Origin: Parahalioglobus pacificus | GTDB taxonomy: Bacteria > Pseudomonadota > Gammaproteobacteria > Pseudomonadales > Halieaceae | Assembly: GCF_014652275.1 (NCBI RefSeq) | Contig: NZ_BMYM01000002.1 | Span: forward strand, 62,001-126,000 | Reading direction: 5' to 3' | Length of the DNA stretch: 64,000 nucleotides | Shown here: one piece after another, positions 29,354 through 37,771 of the stretch | How positions within the stretch are numbered: the first letter of the stretch is position 1 | Layout of the letters: every line of letters starts with the position of its first letter | Program-made: the position numbers and the translations under genes | The notes under the pieces: model-generated | The model's database searches: none | Seen by the model: the letters and a program-made list of their open reading frames with translations, nothing else | What the model was told of the DNA's origin: nothing

Positions 29354-30273
29354 CCAGCACCCCACATCTCAAACCACTCAAGGTCGTTGCGCTTCACGGT
29401 CGTACTGTTCAAACGACTACAAGGGTCTCGAAGTACCTGCATCCAGTGCTCCCGTAGGCATGGCAGCGCCTGCTGATAGGCCGAAGCATCGAACAAATCT
29501 CTAAGTGTTTGTTGTACCGCATCCATATCAATGTGAAACCTAATGCAAGTCTCGGCAAGCTTAGTCGACCGCTCTTGATTGAATGACATGACGGGGTAGA
29601 GGTAGAGCGAACACAGTCTGGCATGTCCCCAGTTCTTATCTGGAAAACGCGCACTTAATGGCAATTCCAGGGTATGGGCAATCCCGTGCACCAACCCCAC
29701 GCCCGCCTCTGCCTGATAAGAGCAGGCCAGCCTGGATAGCTCAAACCACTCGGGGTGGTGGTCGAGCGACAAACCCGAGAGCTCCCTGATTACATTCGCG
29801 AGCTTTTGCTTTAAGGACTCGGTTGCCAGTGGTGAGATAATTGCCTCAAGAGCATGAGACCAAGTGTCTCCGCATGCAAACCGCTGCATCTGAGGTCCCA
29901 CGGTACTTCCCAATTCCGGCAGGCTCACATAAAAATCTGGCCTTAGAGCCTCATCCAACTGAATAGTCTTTTCGCTGCCGGAATCCACAACCATAACTGG
30001 TGAGACCTCGGCACCTGAACCCCAAATCGTCGGTATGGCGACCAGCGTCGCTTCGGGCCGCTGCTGCATTCTCAAGCGCTTTACGTTGTCGATAACGGTC
30101 CCACCTCCGATCGCGATGATCAAGTGGACGTTCTCTGGCAGTTCATCTGAATAGCTATGGACTGGCTTATGGAAAAGCTGATGCGCACGATCAGCCTGTG
30201 AAGGGCCGCTGATAACGTGAGTTGACTCGTCAATGCGAGCCAGCAATGCGTCCAGAGAGAGCTCAGCAGTCAT
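29350..30273 (-). CDS. iron-containing alcohol dehydrogenase (RfbM-like)
   Basis: This 307-residue protein is of the group III (iron) alcohol dehydrogenase family. NAD-binding IIAIGGGTVIDNVKRL and PTIWGSGAEVSP, and metal ligands in the ACGDTWSHALE and VHGIAHTLE ... NWGHAR segments, are all present. The N-terminus is shorter than usual (family about 380). It is likely to interconvert an aldehyde and an alcohol during assembly of a small hydroxyacyl group. It overlaps the acyl carrier protein gene by 4 bases. Confidence 0.85.
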   Translation of the reverse strand: MTAELSLDALLARIDESTHVISGPSQADRAHQLFHKPVHSYSDELPENVHLIIAIGGGTVIDNVKRLRMQQRPEATLVAIPTIWGSGAEVSPVMVVDSGSEKTIQLDEALRPDFYVSLPELGSTVGPQMQRFACGDTWSHALEAIISPLATESLKQKLANVIRELSGLSLDHHPEWFELSRLACSYQAEAGVGLVHGIAHTLELPLSARFPDKNWGHARLCSLYLYPVMSFNQERSTKLAETCIRFHIDMDAVQQTLRDLFDASAYQQALPCLREHWMQVLRDPCSRLNSTTVKRNDLEWFEMWGAG

Positions 30274-30515
30274 TGCTCGAACTGGATACCGTTACTCTCG
30301 AGTAGCTCGATTATCTTATCAACGCTGTCCAGTGCAGTCGCTTCGTCTGTGCTGGGGTGATAGCCAAAAGTATCCTGAATACCTACTGCCACAGAAACAA
30401 CACCCAATGAGTCCCACGTTTCCACATCTTCTCTCTTCAGCTCGAAACTGAATTCATCCTCATCAATGAGCAGAATATCCAGCATGAGCTCTTTGAGTTT
30501 CTCTCGATTCTCCAT
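30270..30515 (-). CDS. acyl carrier protein (RfbK-like)
   Basis: This 81-residue acidic protein has the phosphopantetheine site WDSLGVVSV, the serine being near residue 36. It is a dedicated carrier rather than the housekeeping AcpP, whose motif is DSLDTVEL. It starts one base after the end of the AMP-ligase gene and overlaps the alcohol dehydrogenase gene. It presumably carries the acid activated by the ligase while LuxE/LuxC or the alcohol dehydrogenase act on it. Confidence 0.87.
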   Translation of the reverse strand: MENREKLKELMLDILLIDEDEFSFELKREDVETWDSLGVVSVAVGIQDTFGYHPSTDEATALDSVDKIIELLESNGIQFEQ

Positions 30516-31697
30516 CTAAATATGTTGTCTCCATAAAACATGTTCATCGCCTATCGAGGCGATGGAAACCAAGTCAGGCTTGCCATTCGCAAGCTCTGGC
30601 AGCTTGTCCATACCAACGATGTATAACGGCCATTGTGCTCGATTGTGCTTTTTTCGAAACTCGCTCAACAAGGCCCTCATTTGTTGCTTAGATGGCTTTG
30701 GTGCAAGCGCGATCGCACCAGCCTCTTCTCCATGTGTATCCACAGTTTTGAAGACTGCAGATTGGCCAGGCCAAAAATCCTCCACTGTTCCACCGATCGT
30801 GAATAATGAGATCTTTTCCCCATATCGATTGAAAACCTCGTTTGTTCTGCCTGCCAACTGCCAGCTTTCGCCGTCCGCGGCAGGATGGCCGATATCCCCT
30901 GTAGGTATCCATTCGCTAGCGTCGAAAAGATGGAAGCCATCAGCACCTACTGTAGCCACGGCACCGAAGGGGCTACGGAAAAACAGGGCGCCTTCCACGC
31001 TTTTGAGTTCTACTCCAGGCAGTGGACTGCCTACATTCTGCGCATCATTGGATGCGCCCGCCTTCCGGACCGTCAGCCTTGGCAGAGCTTCAGCACATCC
31101 GAAGTTATTGAAGATCACTGCCTCAGGGAACATACGGTTTAAAGATTCAAGTTTGTGCTGTGGAAAACGACCTCCCGCAAAATGAAGCCTGATCACACCC
31201 GGGAAACTACAGTCTGCAAGTTGAGACTCCATGAGGCTAACTTGGCTACCCACTAGGCATAGCATGGCGTTATCCGCAGCAATCAGGTCTTGTCGAAATT
31301 GGGCAGGTGAGCTTAGTCCGGGAGAAGGCCTGAATCGCCGCCCTTGCACCTTTGCCCATAACCACTGGTTCACAAACGCATAGCTATACGTCAGCGGTAA
31401 AGCGCATATCGTCTCGGCCACAGGTGCACTATCCTGTATCTCATGAAGAACTCGAGTTAAATCCTCAGATCGTGCCCTACAACCAATCACCACCTTGGGC
31501 TTCCCAGTGCTACCTGAGGTGAGCAATGCAAAATGGTCCTTACTCAACTCTTTTGGTAAATAGCCCCTATGCCGGAACAGAGGGGCGTCGTCCATCGACA
31601 TATGTGCAGGTACGAAGACGAAGCTCTCTGGATTGTTCCATGCTTCCTCAAGTAACCCTGCATCAATGGCGGGGCCACTTGCGCGGATAATACGCAT
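30516..31697 (-). CDS. AMP-binding acyl ligase (RfbL-like)
   Basis: This 393-residue adenylate-forming enzyme has the phosphate loop ALLTSGSTGKPK, the A5-like FNNFGCAEALPR segment, the A8-like LAGRTNEVFNRYGEKIS, and the C-terminal catalytic lysine in LANGKPD. It is shorter than typical acyl-CoA ligases because the N-terminal part is reduced. Its most likely partner is the acyl carrier protein encoded next to it. It is the first gene of the six-gene minus-strand operon. Confidence 0.85.
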   Translation of the reverse strand: MRIIRASGPAIDAGLLEEAWNNPESFVFVPAHMSMDDAPLFRHRGYLPKELSKDHFALLTSGSTGKPKVVIGCRARSEDLTRVLHEIQDSAPVAETICALPLTYSYAFVNQWLWAKVQGRRFRPSPGLSSPAQFRQDLIAADNAMLCLVGSQVSLMESQLADCSFPGVIRLHFAGGRFPQHKLESLNRMFPEAVIFNNFGCAEALPRLTVRKAGASNDAQNVGSPLPGVELKSVEGALFFRSPFGAVATVGADGFHLFDASEWIPTGDIGHPAADGESWQLAGRTNEVFNRYGEKISLFTIGGTVEDFWPGQSAVFKTVDTHGEEAGAIALAPKPSKQQMRALLSEFRKKHNRAQWPLYIVGMDKLPELANGKPDLVSIASIGDEHVLWRQHI

Positions 31698-31793
31698 GAC
31701 GGGTTCTCGGTGACGTTAAGGGTAGAAGTATCCTATAAATCGTAGATCTAGGACAGGAACCTAGTCTCGTGCCAACTTGGAATTGGACATTCG

Positions 31794-33308
31794 CTATTGC
31801 TTCAACTGTGAGATATAGGACACCGAATATATCTCAAGGTCACAGTCATTTTCATTACCTAAGCGATGGATCTGAATATTTCCAAAGCGAGAGGTTTCTA
31901 GCTCTTTGATGCTCGCTATCTTATTCATGTACTCTCTGCTCCTGTCTTCGCTATTGATTGTCGCGTCGGAGCGCCGGAATCTATCCATAAATGCAGATGC
32001 GGTGAACAACCGATGTGGCTGGCCATCGCCGATCTCCGTGAGGATATGCCTTGGACTGTATTTCTGTCCTGAGTTGAGTGCATAAATTCTGGGCGTATAC
32101 ACGGTAAACACGTCACCCTCGGCCAGATTCTTCAGGTGCCATCGGTAAAGTGGTAGGCACCTATAGTCCTCCAATTTTTGGGCGTGTACCCGTTTGATTC
32201 CTTGTTGCCCTCCCTCGTACACGAGTATCAAAGAAATGACTGTTGCTACGGTCACTAAAGCTGGCTGAAATCGAGAGGAAGGAGACCAGACAATCAGAAA
32301 AAGCATCATAAGTGATGGTATCGACATGAGGCCGTAATGGACCGTTTGAAGGTCCAGTGGCCTGGCAAGAATAAACAAAATCGGGCTGCATGCGCTAAGC
32401 GCCAGTGCAAATATTAAAATTCGAACGGCACTGACACTCACCTTCTGCTTAATACTCTCGATGGTACTGGAGCGAGCCAACAAAAATATGCTGCTTGGCA
32501 ATATTGCTGTGTAGAAAAATTCCACCAAGTATCTGTGCATGTAGCCGAAAGTAGCATCTGTTTGGAAACGCCCACACCACGACTCACTTTCGCAACTAGC
32601 ATTCGTTAGCAGCTTTTGCACCATGTCAAAATTCTGAGGATAGCCTAGTAGCCCGAAAGCCATGGCCATTGCAGGGATGAAGAACAACAAGTCTTTAACC
32701 TTTGAGCTAGACAGCCAAATCAGAGGCAGAAGTCCAAAGATAGAGAGAATAGCGGTGGGCTTTCCCTGCACTGCAATTCCAAAGGCGACGCCAGAGAATA
32801 AGAGCATCATACTTGATGGCCTGCGGAAGATATGGGTTAGGAGTGCTAGTGTCCCCAGCCCAACGAAACCGGCTACCATGATGTCTGGATAGGCCCTCAG
32901 CATCCAGCGCGACGCTGTTCCAGACAGGATTATGGCTACGAGCGGTAGAGCCCAAGGCCAAGAAACTCCAAAAAGTCTGAAGAAAGAATAGGTAAAAGCT
33001 AGGAATACGAGAAAGTTCAAACAAATCAGCGCAAACAAGACACCGTCAGTTGGGTACCCGAGTTCGATCTGTAGATCGGTCAGTGGGCTAAATAAGATCT
33101 GAACAAAATTTCCCAGCTTGTAGTAACTGCCTCCGTATCCAATCCAGCCTCTTTTTATGAAAACCGAGGACTCCTGCGTTGTGCCAATATGCAGGGTAGA
33201 GTCCCAATTTCTCTCAAAGTGATCTATGGACCCCAACCACACAATATAACAAAGGCCAGCGACGAGTATCGCTAAGAAAGTGATGTTTAAAAGCCTGTTC
33301 GTACGCAT
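31794..33308 (-). CDS. GT-C-like polytopic membrane protein
   Basis: This is a 504-residue protein with about ten or eleven membrane helices and a C-terminal soluble part of about 100 residues. The first periplasmic loop carries acidic and aromatic residues (LGSIDHFERNWDSTLH), as in GT39-type enzymes that use polyprenyl-phosphate sugars. It lies 97 bases upstream of the AMP-ligase gene on the same strand. I infer a periplasmic transferase that works with GtrA and GtrB; the sequence alone shows only a GT-C-like membrane protein. Confidence 0.65.
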   Translation of the reverse strand: MRTNRLLNITFLAILVAGLCYIVWLGSIDHFERNWDSTLHIGTTQESSVFIKRGWIGYGGSYYKLGNFVQILFSPLTDLQIELGYPTDGVLFALICLNFLVFLAFTYSFFRLFGVSWPWALPLVAIILSGTASRWMLRAYPDIMVAGFVGLGTLALLTHIFRRPSSMMLLFSGVAFGIAVQGKPTAILSIFGLLPLIWLSSSKVKDLLFFIPAMAMAFGLLGYPQNFDMVQKLLTNASCESESWCGRFQTDATFGYMHRYLVEFFYTAILPSSIFLLARSSTIESIKQKVSVSAVRILIFALALSACSPILFILARPLDLQTVHYGLMSIPSLMMLFLIVWSPSSRFQPALVTVATVISLILVYEGGQQGIKRVHAQKLEDYRCLPLYRWHLKNLAEGDVFTVYTPRIYALNSGQKYSPRHILTEIGDGQPHRLFTASAFMDRFRRSDATINSEDRSREYMNKIASIKELETSRFGNIQIHRLGNENDCDLEIYSVSYISQLKQ

Positions 33309-33662
33309 ATGACGTAACCTTGGTCAGCTAGAGAGGTCGCCTCATCGCGCTTGCTCTCTGCACCGGAGCCTGGCTGCGAAAAAGACATGCGCCGCGTGCG
33401 CGTTCGCATTTTCTCGATTGCGCCAGCTTCGCGCTGGCCGCTAGTCTAATTTGGTGTATGCACATAGTGAAGATCTGGCTCGGAGTATTCGTTGGCAGTC
33501 TCCGCCTCGATGACCAGTTGTCATCACAACTAGGTAACTGAGGAGGAAGCTACTCCCCTCCGGCGAGCCCAACAACCAAACGAGATGTTACTATTGCTTT
33601 GTACTCAACCGGGGCATGTGTCGGCCTATCATCCTACCGGCGCTGCCAATGACTGATTATCT
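33309..33662. other. intergenic region before the sulfotransferase remnant
   Basis: These 354 bases hold no supported gene. They lie between the divergent GT-C-like gene and the sulfotransferase remnant and probably contain the promoter of the minus-strand acyl operon, which I cannot place. Confidence 0.35.
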
Positions 33663-33833
33663 ATGGAACAGACTGAGCTTATTTTCTTGATATCGCAGCC
33701 TCGAAGCGGGTCGACTCTTACGCAGAGATTGATCGCCACTCATGAAGAGGTGTTTACTCGCAGCGAACCGTGGCTAATGCTTCGCGCCGCTCAGAACATC
33801 ATTATATACGGAGCATTTCGCGCTGGTCGATGA
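33663..33833 (+). pseudogene. sulfotransferase N-terminal remnant
   Basis: A 56-codon frame encodes LIFLISQPRSGSTLTQRLI followed by FTRSEPWLMLR, the characteristic opening of a bacterial sulfotransferase with its 5'-PAPS loop PRSGST. It stops after this opening. A different frame just downstream, up to about 33896, encodes LARSKHLYIFRRSEP, which may be a piece of the 3'-phosphate region. The rest is missing, as the FkbM gene begins on the opposite strand at 33891. It looks like a decayed third sulfotransferase. Confidence 0.6.
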
Positions 33834-33890
33834 AACGCTCGCACGATCAAAACACCTCTATATATTCCGACGTAGTGAACCTCTCGACAC

Positions 33891-34928
33891 CTAAAGTGCT
33901 GGCCCATCGTGTACAAATATGGCGGAATGATACAGATAGGACCGCAATCGGTAACCCTGCTCACTCAAACATCGATATACAGGATTACAGTCTGGTTTGA
34001 GTAAATCTAGCCCCTTGATCTCAACAACAATGTTGGAAGGTTTGTAAAGATGGAAAGGAAAGGACTGGAGAATTCGTAGTTCATGGTGCTCTACATCGAC
34101 TGTCAGTAAGTCGATTTTTTCAAACTCACCACTTCGCTCCCCTAGCAAAGATTCTATCGTCATAACAGGCACTTTAACCTCAGCTATGAGTTTCGCCCCC
34201 AAAGCGGTGGCGTCTGTTATATTTCGCTCCTCTAGCGAATTGAATGCAGGCTCATCAAACATGTAGTAAGTGAGGGAGCCTGGCTCCTCATTGTCCGAAA
34301 TGGCAACCTCGAGGTTAATATCTTTGGGTCGTAGATTCTCGAAAGCCTGCATTCCACCGGGCAAAGGGTCAATATTAATCCCGCGCCAACCACGCTCATA
34401 GAGCTTGTATGTGTTGGAAAACCTGGTCGGGTGGTGCGCTCCAATATCGACAAAGAACCCAGTTGAGTTGCGGTTGAGACGAGCTACGATAAGGTCCTCG
34501 CCCTCTTGAGCGTAGGCGTCTTGCGGGACTATGTCGTCGCAAAAATACTCATTTTGCAGCTTATCTATCAATCTATTAAGCTCTTGGTAGTCCGCTTGGT
34601 TTAATGTGTGATAGATGCGCAATAATCCGGACCAAGTGTCTCGTGTCATTGACACCTTGCCCCGCTGTAAGTAGCCGATATTGTTGACTTCTTGGAGCAC
34701 ATAGCCGAACTGCTTGACCGTAACTTTGGGCGCGTCCCTATCTCCATGGATTGATAGCGATTCAAGCTCAAGCTTTACAAGAGCGGAAGCGACAGCTCCC
34801 CTCTCTCGCACGCCGACGGCGTCTGAGACGAGAAACTCCGAGATCGTTTGCCCAGAATCTCTTCTAGCCACCAAGTAACGTAATGCTATAAGTATGAGTT
34901 TTACGGTGTCAGCTAATCGCTTTATCAT
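33891..34928 (-). CDS. FkbM family methyltransferase
   Basis: This 345-residue protein has an N-terminal extension of about 145 residues and an FkbM domain with GFFVDIGAHHPTRFSNT (motif I), RGINIDPLPG, and LLTVDVEHHELRILQSF. FkbM enzymes O-methylate sugars or other small groups. The N-terminal part is helical with no clear family. It stands alone on the minus strand, divergent from the next GT gene across 228 bases. Confidence 0.8.
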   Translation of the reverse strand: MIKRLADTVKLILIALRYLVARRDSGQTISEFLVSDAVGVRERGAVASALVKLELESLSIHGDRDAPKVTVKQFGYVLQEVNNIGYLQRGKVSMTRDTWSGLLRIYHTLNQADYQELNRLIDKLQNEYFCDDIVPQDAYAQEGEDLIVARLNRNSTGFFVDIGAHHPTRFSNTYKLYERGWRGINIDPLPGGMQAFENLRPKDINLEVAISDNEEPGSLTYYMFDEPAFNSLEERNITDATALGAKLIAEVKVPVMTIESLLGERSGEFEKIDLLTVDVEHHELRILQSFPFHLYKPSNIVVEIKGLDLLKPDCNPVYRCLSEQGYRLRSYLYHSAIFVHDGPAL

Positions 34929-35156
34929 GGGAGAATCCTACACGCCTACCATCTTCAACTTACGAGCTCGAGCTGGTTCCGCACGATCGCTCTAGAATTA
35001 TTGCATGATAGGTCCTGTACAACTTCCGTGCCTAATCAGCATAATGAGAGGATTCGCAGACGTTTCTAGTTACGGCAGCTCGCTGAAGTCGAACTGCTGC
35101 AACGCATCGCGTCGCCTGAGATCGTTACACAATAATCCTAAAAGTGCTTGACTGCC

Positions 35157-36383
35157 ATGAAGCCAGCAATCGTTGTTATTGCATACAATCGTCTCGATGC
35201 CATGAAGAGACTTTTGCACTCTATCCGTGCGGCCGAATTGCCGGGGGACACCACCCTAGTTGTGAGTGTTGACTATAGCGGCGATCCTGAAGTGGCCGAA
35301 TGTGCTAAAGCGTTTGAGTGGCAGCATGGCGAAAAACGAGTCATTGCACATAATTCCAACCTTGGCTTACGAGCTCACGTACTTTCATGCGGAGACCTTT
35401 CGCGGGTTTATGGATCAGTAATTCTGCTCGAGGACGATTTGTATGTTTCTCCCTTTTTCTATCGCTACGCTTGCCTCGCCCTTGACCGGTACTGCAGTGA
35501 CGATCGCATCGCGGGGGTCTCGCTATATACTCATCGGTGGAATGAGACCGCCTGCCAGAAGTTTACTCCACTGGAAACGTCCGAGAGTGACACATTCATA
35601 CTGCAACTTGCTTCTTCATGGGGCCAATGTTGGACGAAAAAGCAATGGGAGGGCTTCATAACCTGGTATGGCGATAATTTAGATTGGCCCATGAAAGGTA
35701 CAGAGTGGAGGGGTAAGGAAATGATACCCGGCGATGTGGCTCGATGGCCCGATTCCTCCTGGAAGCGCTATTTTATTCGGTATCTAATTCAAACTGACCG
35801 CTATTTTGTTTACCCAAAAAAATCATACTCCACGAACTTTTCAGAGATCGGTGTGCACCACACCAAGAAGCACTCAGTGTTGCAGGCTCCTCTCGAGATT
35901 CGACATAGACACCTCAACCTGCTTCCGTTTGATGAGATCTTTGAGAAATATGATGCCTTCTGTGAGCTTTGCCCCGACTCTCTCAAGCGACTGGCCCCCT
36001 TTCTGGATGAGATCGATTTAGAGATTGATCTCTATGGCCAGAAGCCGCTCTCTAAATTGAGCCGAGAGTACTTACTAACCATCAAAAAGAGTACAAAACC
36101 AACTCATTCCTTCGCTATGGACTTGAAGCCGCATGAACTCAACGTTATTCATAACCTTGGCGGTGACCATTTTCATATTAGTGCGAAGAAGGACTGCGAG
36201 TCAGCCACAAAAATTTCCTACATTGACAGAGCACGCTACTACTTTGACATTCATTCCCGGTACGATACTGAGCTTTTGGCTGAGACAACTTTACGGAACT
36301 CGCAGTCTGGCAAGTCCAGGATCACCGTTAGATTTCTCCGGAGGCTAAAGCGCATGGCGGAAAAGACACTTGGTTTTTTCTAA
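35157..36383 (+). CDS. GT-A glycosyltransferase (GNT-I/GT2-like)
   Basis: This protein of about 408 residues opens with PAIVVIAYNRLDAMKRLL and has the metal site SVILLEDDLYVSPFF. The SSWGQCWTKKQWEGF segment is typical of bacterial capsule transferases related to GNT-I/GT2. The ATG at 35157 is preferred to a TTG at 35148. A tail of about 100 residues has no recognised domain. The sugar is unknown. Confidence 0.75.
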   Translation: MKPAIVVIAYNRLDAMKRLLHSIRAAELPGDTTLVVSVDYSGDPEVAECAKAFEWQHGEKRVIAHNSNLGLRAHVLSCGDLSRVYGSVILLEDDLYVSPFFYRYACLALDRYCSDDRIAGVSLYTHRWNETACQKFTPLETSESDTFILQLASSWGQCWTKKQWEGFITWYGDNLDWPMKGTEWRGKEMIPGDVARWPDSSWKRYFIRYLIQTDRYFVYPKKSYSTNFSEIGVHHTKKHSVLQAPLEIRHRHLNLLPFDEIFEKYDAFCELCPDSLKRLAPFLDEIDLEIDLYGQKPLSKLSREYLLTIKKSTKPTHSFAMDLKPHELNVIHNLGGDHFHISAKKDCESATKISYIDRARYYFDIHSRYDTELLAETTLRNSQSGKSRITVRFLRRLKRMAEKTLGFF

Positions 36384-36510
36384 TTGAATTGAAGTAAGTG
36401 GCTTCCTCTGAAAAGTTTTCAATACACTGCGTAATTTGAGCGAAATCCGAATTTTTTATCGCTGGTTATCAAGCTCCGATTCGAGCGACACAAATCTGCA
36501 AATAGGAATA

Positions 36511-36585
36511 GGGATAGGGATAGGGATAGGGATAGGGATAGGGATAGGGATAGGGATAGGGATAGGGATAGGGATAGGGATAGGG
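36511..36585 (+). repeat. GGGATA hexanucleotide tandem repeat
   Basis: Twelve perfect GGGATA units run from 36511 to 36582, with a thirteenth GGG at 36583-36585 and a degenerate AATAGGAATA lead-in. The array ends one base before the ATG of the GT4 gene. Thirteen GGG tracts with ATA spacers fit the consensus for G-quadruplex formation on the coding strand and in mRNA. The last complete unit also offers a Shine-Dalgarno-like GGGA at a workable distance. In the gene's frame every unit contains TAG, so translation cannot begin upstream. Confidence 0.95.
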
Positions 36586-36586
36586 A

Positions 36587-37771
36587 ATGTTAAGCCAATC
36601 GATACAGTCCATAAGGCAAATAACGCGTGCTTTTGCCAGACTTCTGAAGATCTTCATTTCTGCAGAAAAACCTCGGATAGTCTACTATTTGGATAACTTC
36701 CCTAAGACTTCAGAAACTTTTATCCTCAATGAAATTGCGGTCCTTAAAGACATGGGAGTTGAAGTCGAGATCGTTGCGTTCAATGATCCTAAAGAGCCTC
36801 ACGTCAATGCTTTGGTGCTTAAGCACGCATTGCCACAACACACCTACTATATTAACGCACAGAGTTTTCTCGATAGGGCTTGCAACCAGCTCGTTGCATT
36901 GGCGCCCGCCGTTCTCCACTCTCATTTTGCTTACGAAGCAGCATGGTCGATGGTTCGACTAGCCCATCGCTATGGGCGCTCGTGCTCAGTCACAGCACAT
37001 GCCTACGATATATTTAGGAGCGATATTTTACGTAGAGGCATAGCGGCGCCAGTGCTAACTGGAGTTGATGTCGTAATAACGCCCTCTCACTACAATAAGC
37101 GCTATATACACCAGAATTTTAAGATTCCTCTCGGGAAGATTCATGTAGTGCGTGCTAGCATTTTTCTTACAGAAGACGCGACAATCGGAGTCCAGAACGA
37201 CGTCGTCTCGGCTGGAAGGCTAATAGAAAAAAAAGGATTCGTTACCCTTCTGGAATCCATGGCTTCACTACAGGCATCTCATCCCATTAAACTTAAAACC
37301 CTCATCATAGGGGATGGGGAGGATATGCGTGATCTCAAAGATTTCGCACGAAAGTTGGGCATTGAAGATACTGTTGAGTTTGCAGGAGAACTCACCAATG
37401 AGGAGACGATCGCTAGGATAGGTAGTAGTAGAATTTTCGTACTCCCATGTTGCTTCGCGGCCGACGGCGATGTGGACGTTTGTCCTCTTGTGATTCAGGA
37501 AGCTATGGCTATTGGAGTTACAGTCGTTTCTACCAATATCGCTAGTATTCCTGAGTTGGTTGAAGACGGTATTTCTGGCTTGCTTGTTCCTCCATCGTCC
37601 CCCGTCGAACTAGCGCAGGCAATAAAACGGCTTTTGGATAACAGTGAGTTAATGGCAACACTCAGCAACAACGCAAAGAAAAAAATAAAACAAGATTTCG
37701 ACGTGGAGCATCAGACAGCTGAGCTAGTGTCCATCTGGCAGAAAGAACTGGGCTTGACCAAACATGACTGA
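36587..37771 (+). CDS. GT4 family glycosyltransferase
   Basis: This 394-residue GT-B enzyme has an N-terminal domain starting PRIVYYLDNFPKTSETFILNE, as in exopolysaccharide transferases that act on lipid-linked chains, and a C-terminal donor domain with VSAGRLIEKKGF, LIIGDGEDM and CPLVIQEAMAIGVTVVST. The ATG at 36587 directly follows the GGGATA array. The gene overlaps the next GT2 gene by 8 bases. Donor sugar cannot be inferred. Confidence 0.87.
   Translation: MLSQSIQSIRQITRAFARLLKIFISAEKPRIVYYLDNFPKTSETFILNEIAVLKDMGVEVEIVAFNDPKEPHVNALVLKHALPQHTYYINAQSFLDRACNQLVALAPAVLHSHFAYEAAWSMVRLAHRYGRSCSVTAHAYDIFRSDILRRGIAAPVLTGVDVVITPSHYNKRYIHQNFKIPLGKIHVVRASIFLTEDATIGVQNDVVSAGRLIEKKGFVTLLESMASLQASHPIKLKTLIIGDGEDMRDLKDFARKLGIEDTVEFAGELTNEETIARIGSSRIFVLPCCFAADGDVDVCPLVIQEAMAIGVTVVSTNIASIPELVEDGISGLLVPPSSPVELAQAIKRLLDNSELMATLSNNAKKKIKQDFDVEHQTAELVSIWQKELGLTKHD

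Noticed and set aside
36436-36696. Open frames encoding Ile-Gly repeats (plus) and Pro-Tyr repeats (minus) across the GGGATA array
   Set aside because: They arise only because a six-base repeat stays open in some frames. They overlap the GT4 start, lack ribosome binding sites and have no family likeness.
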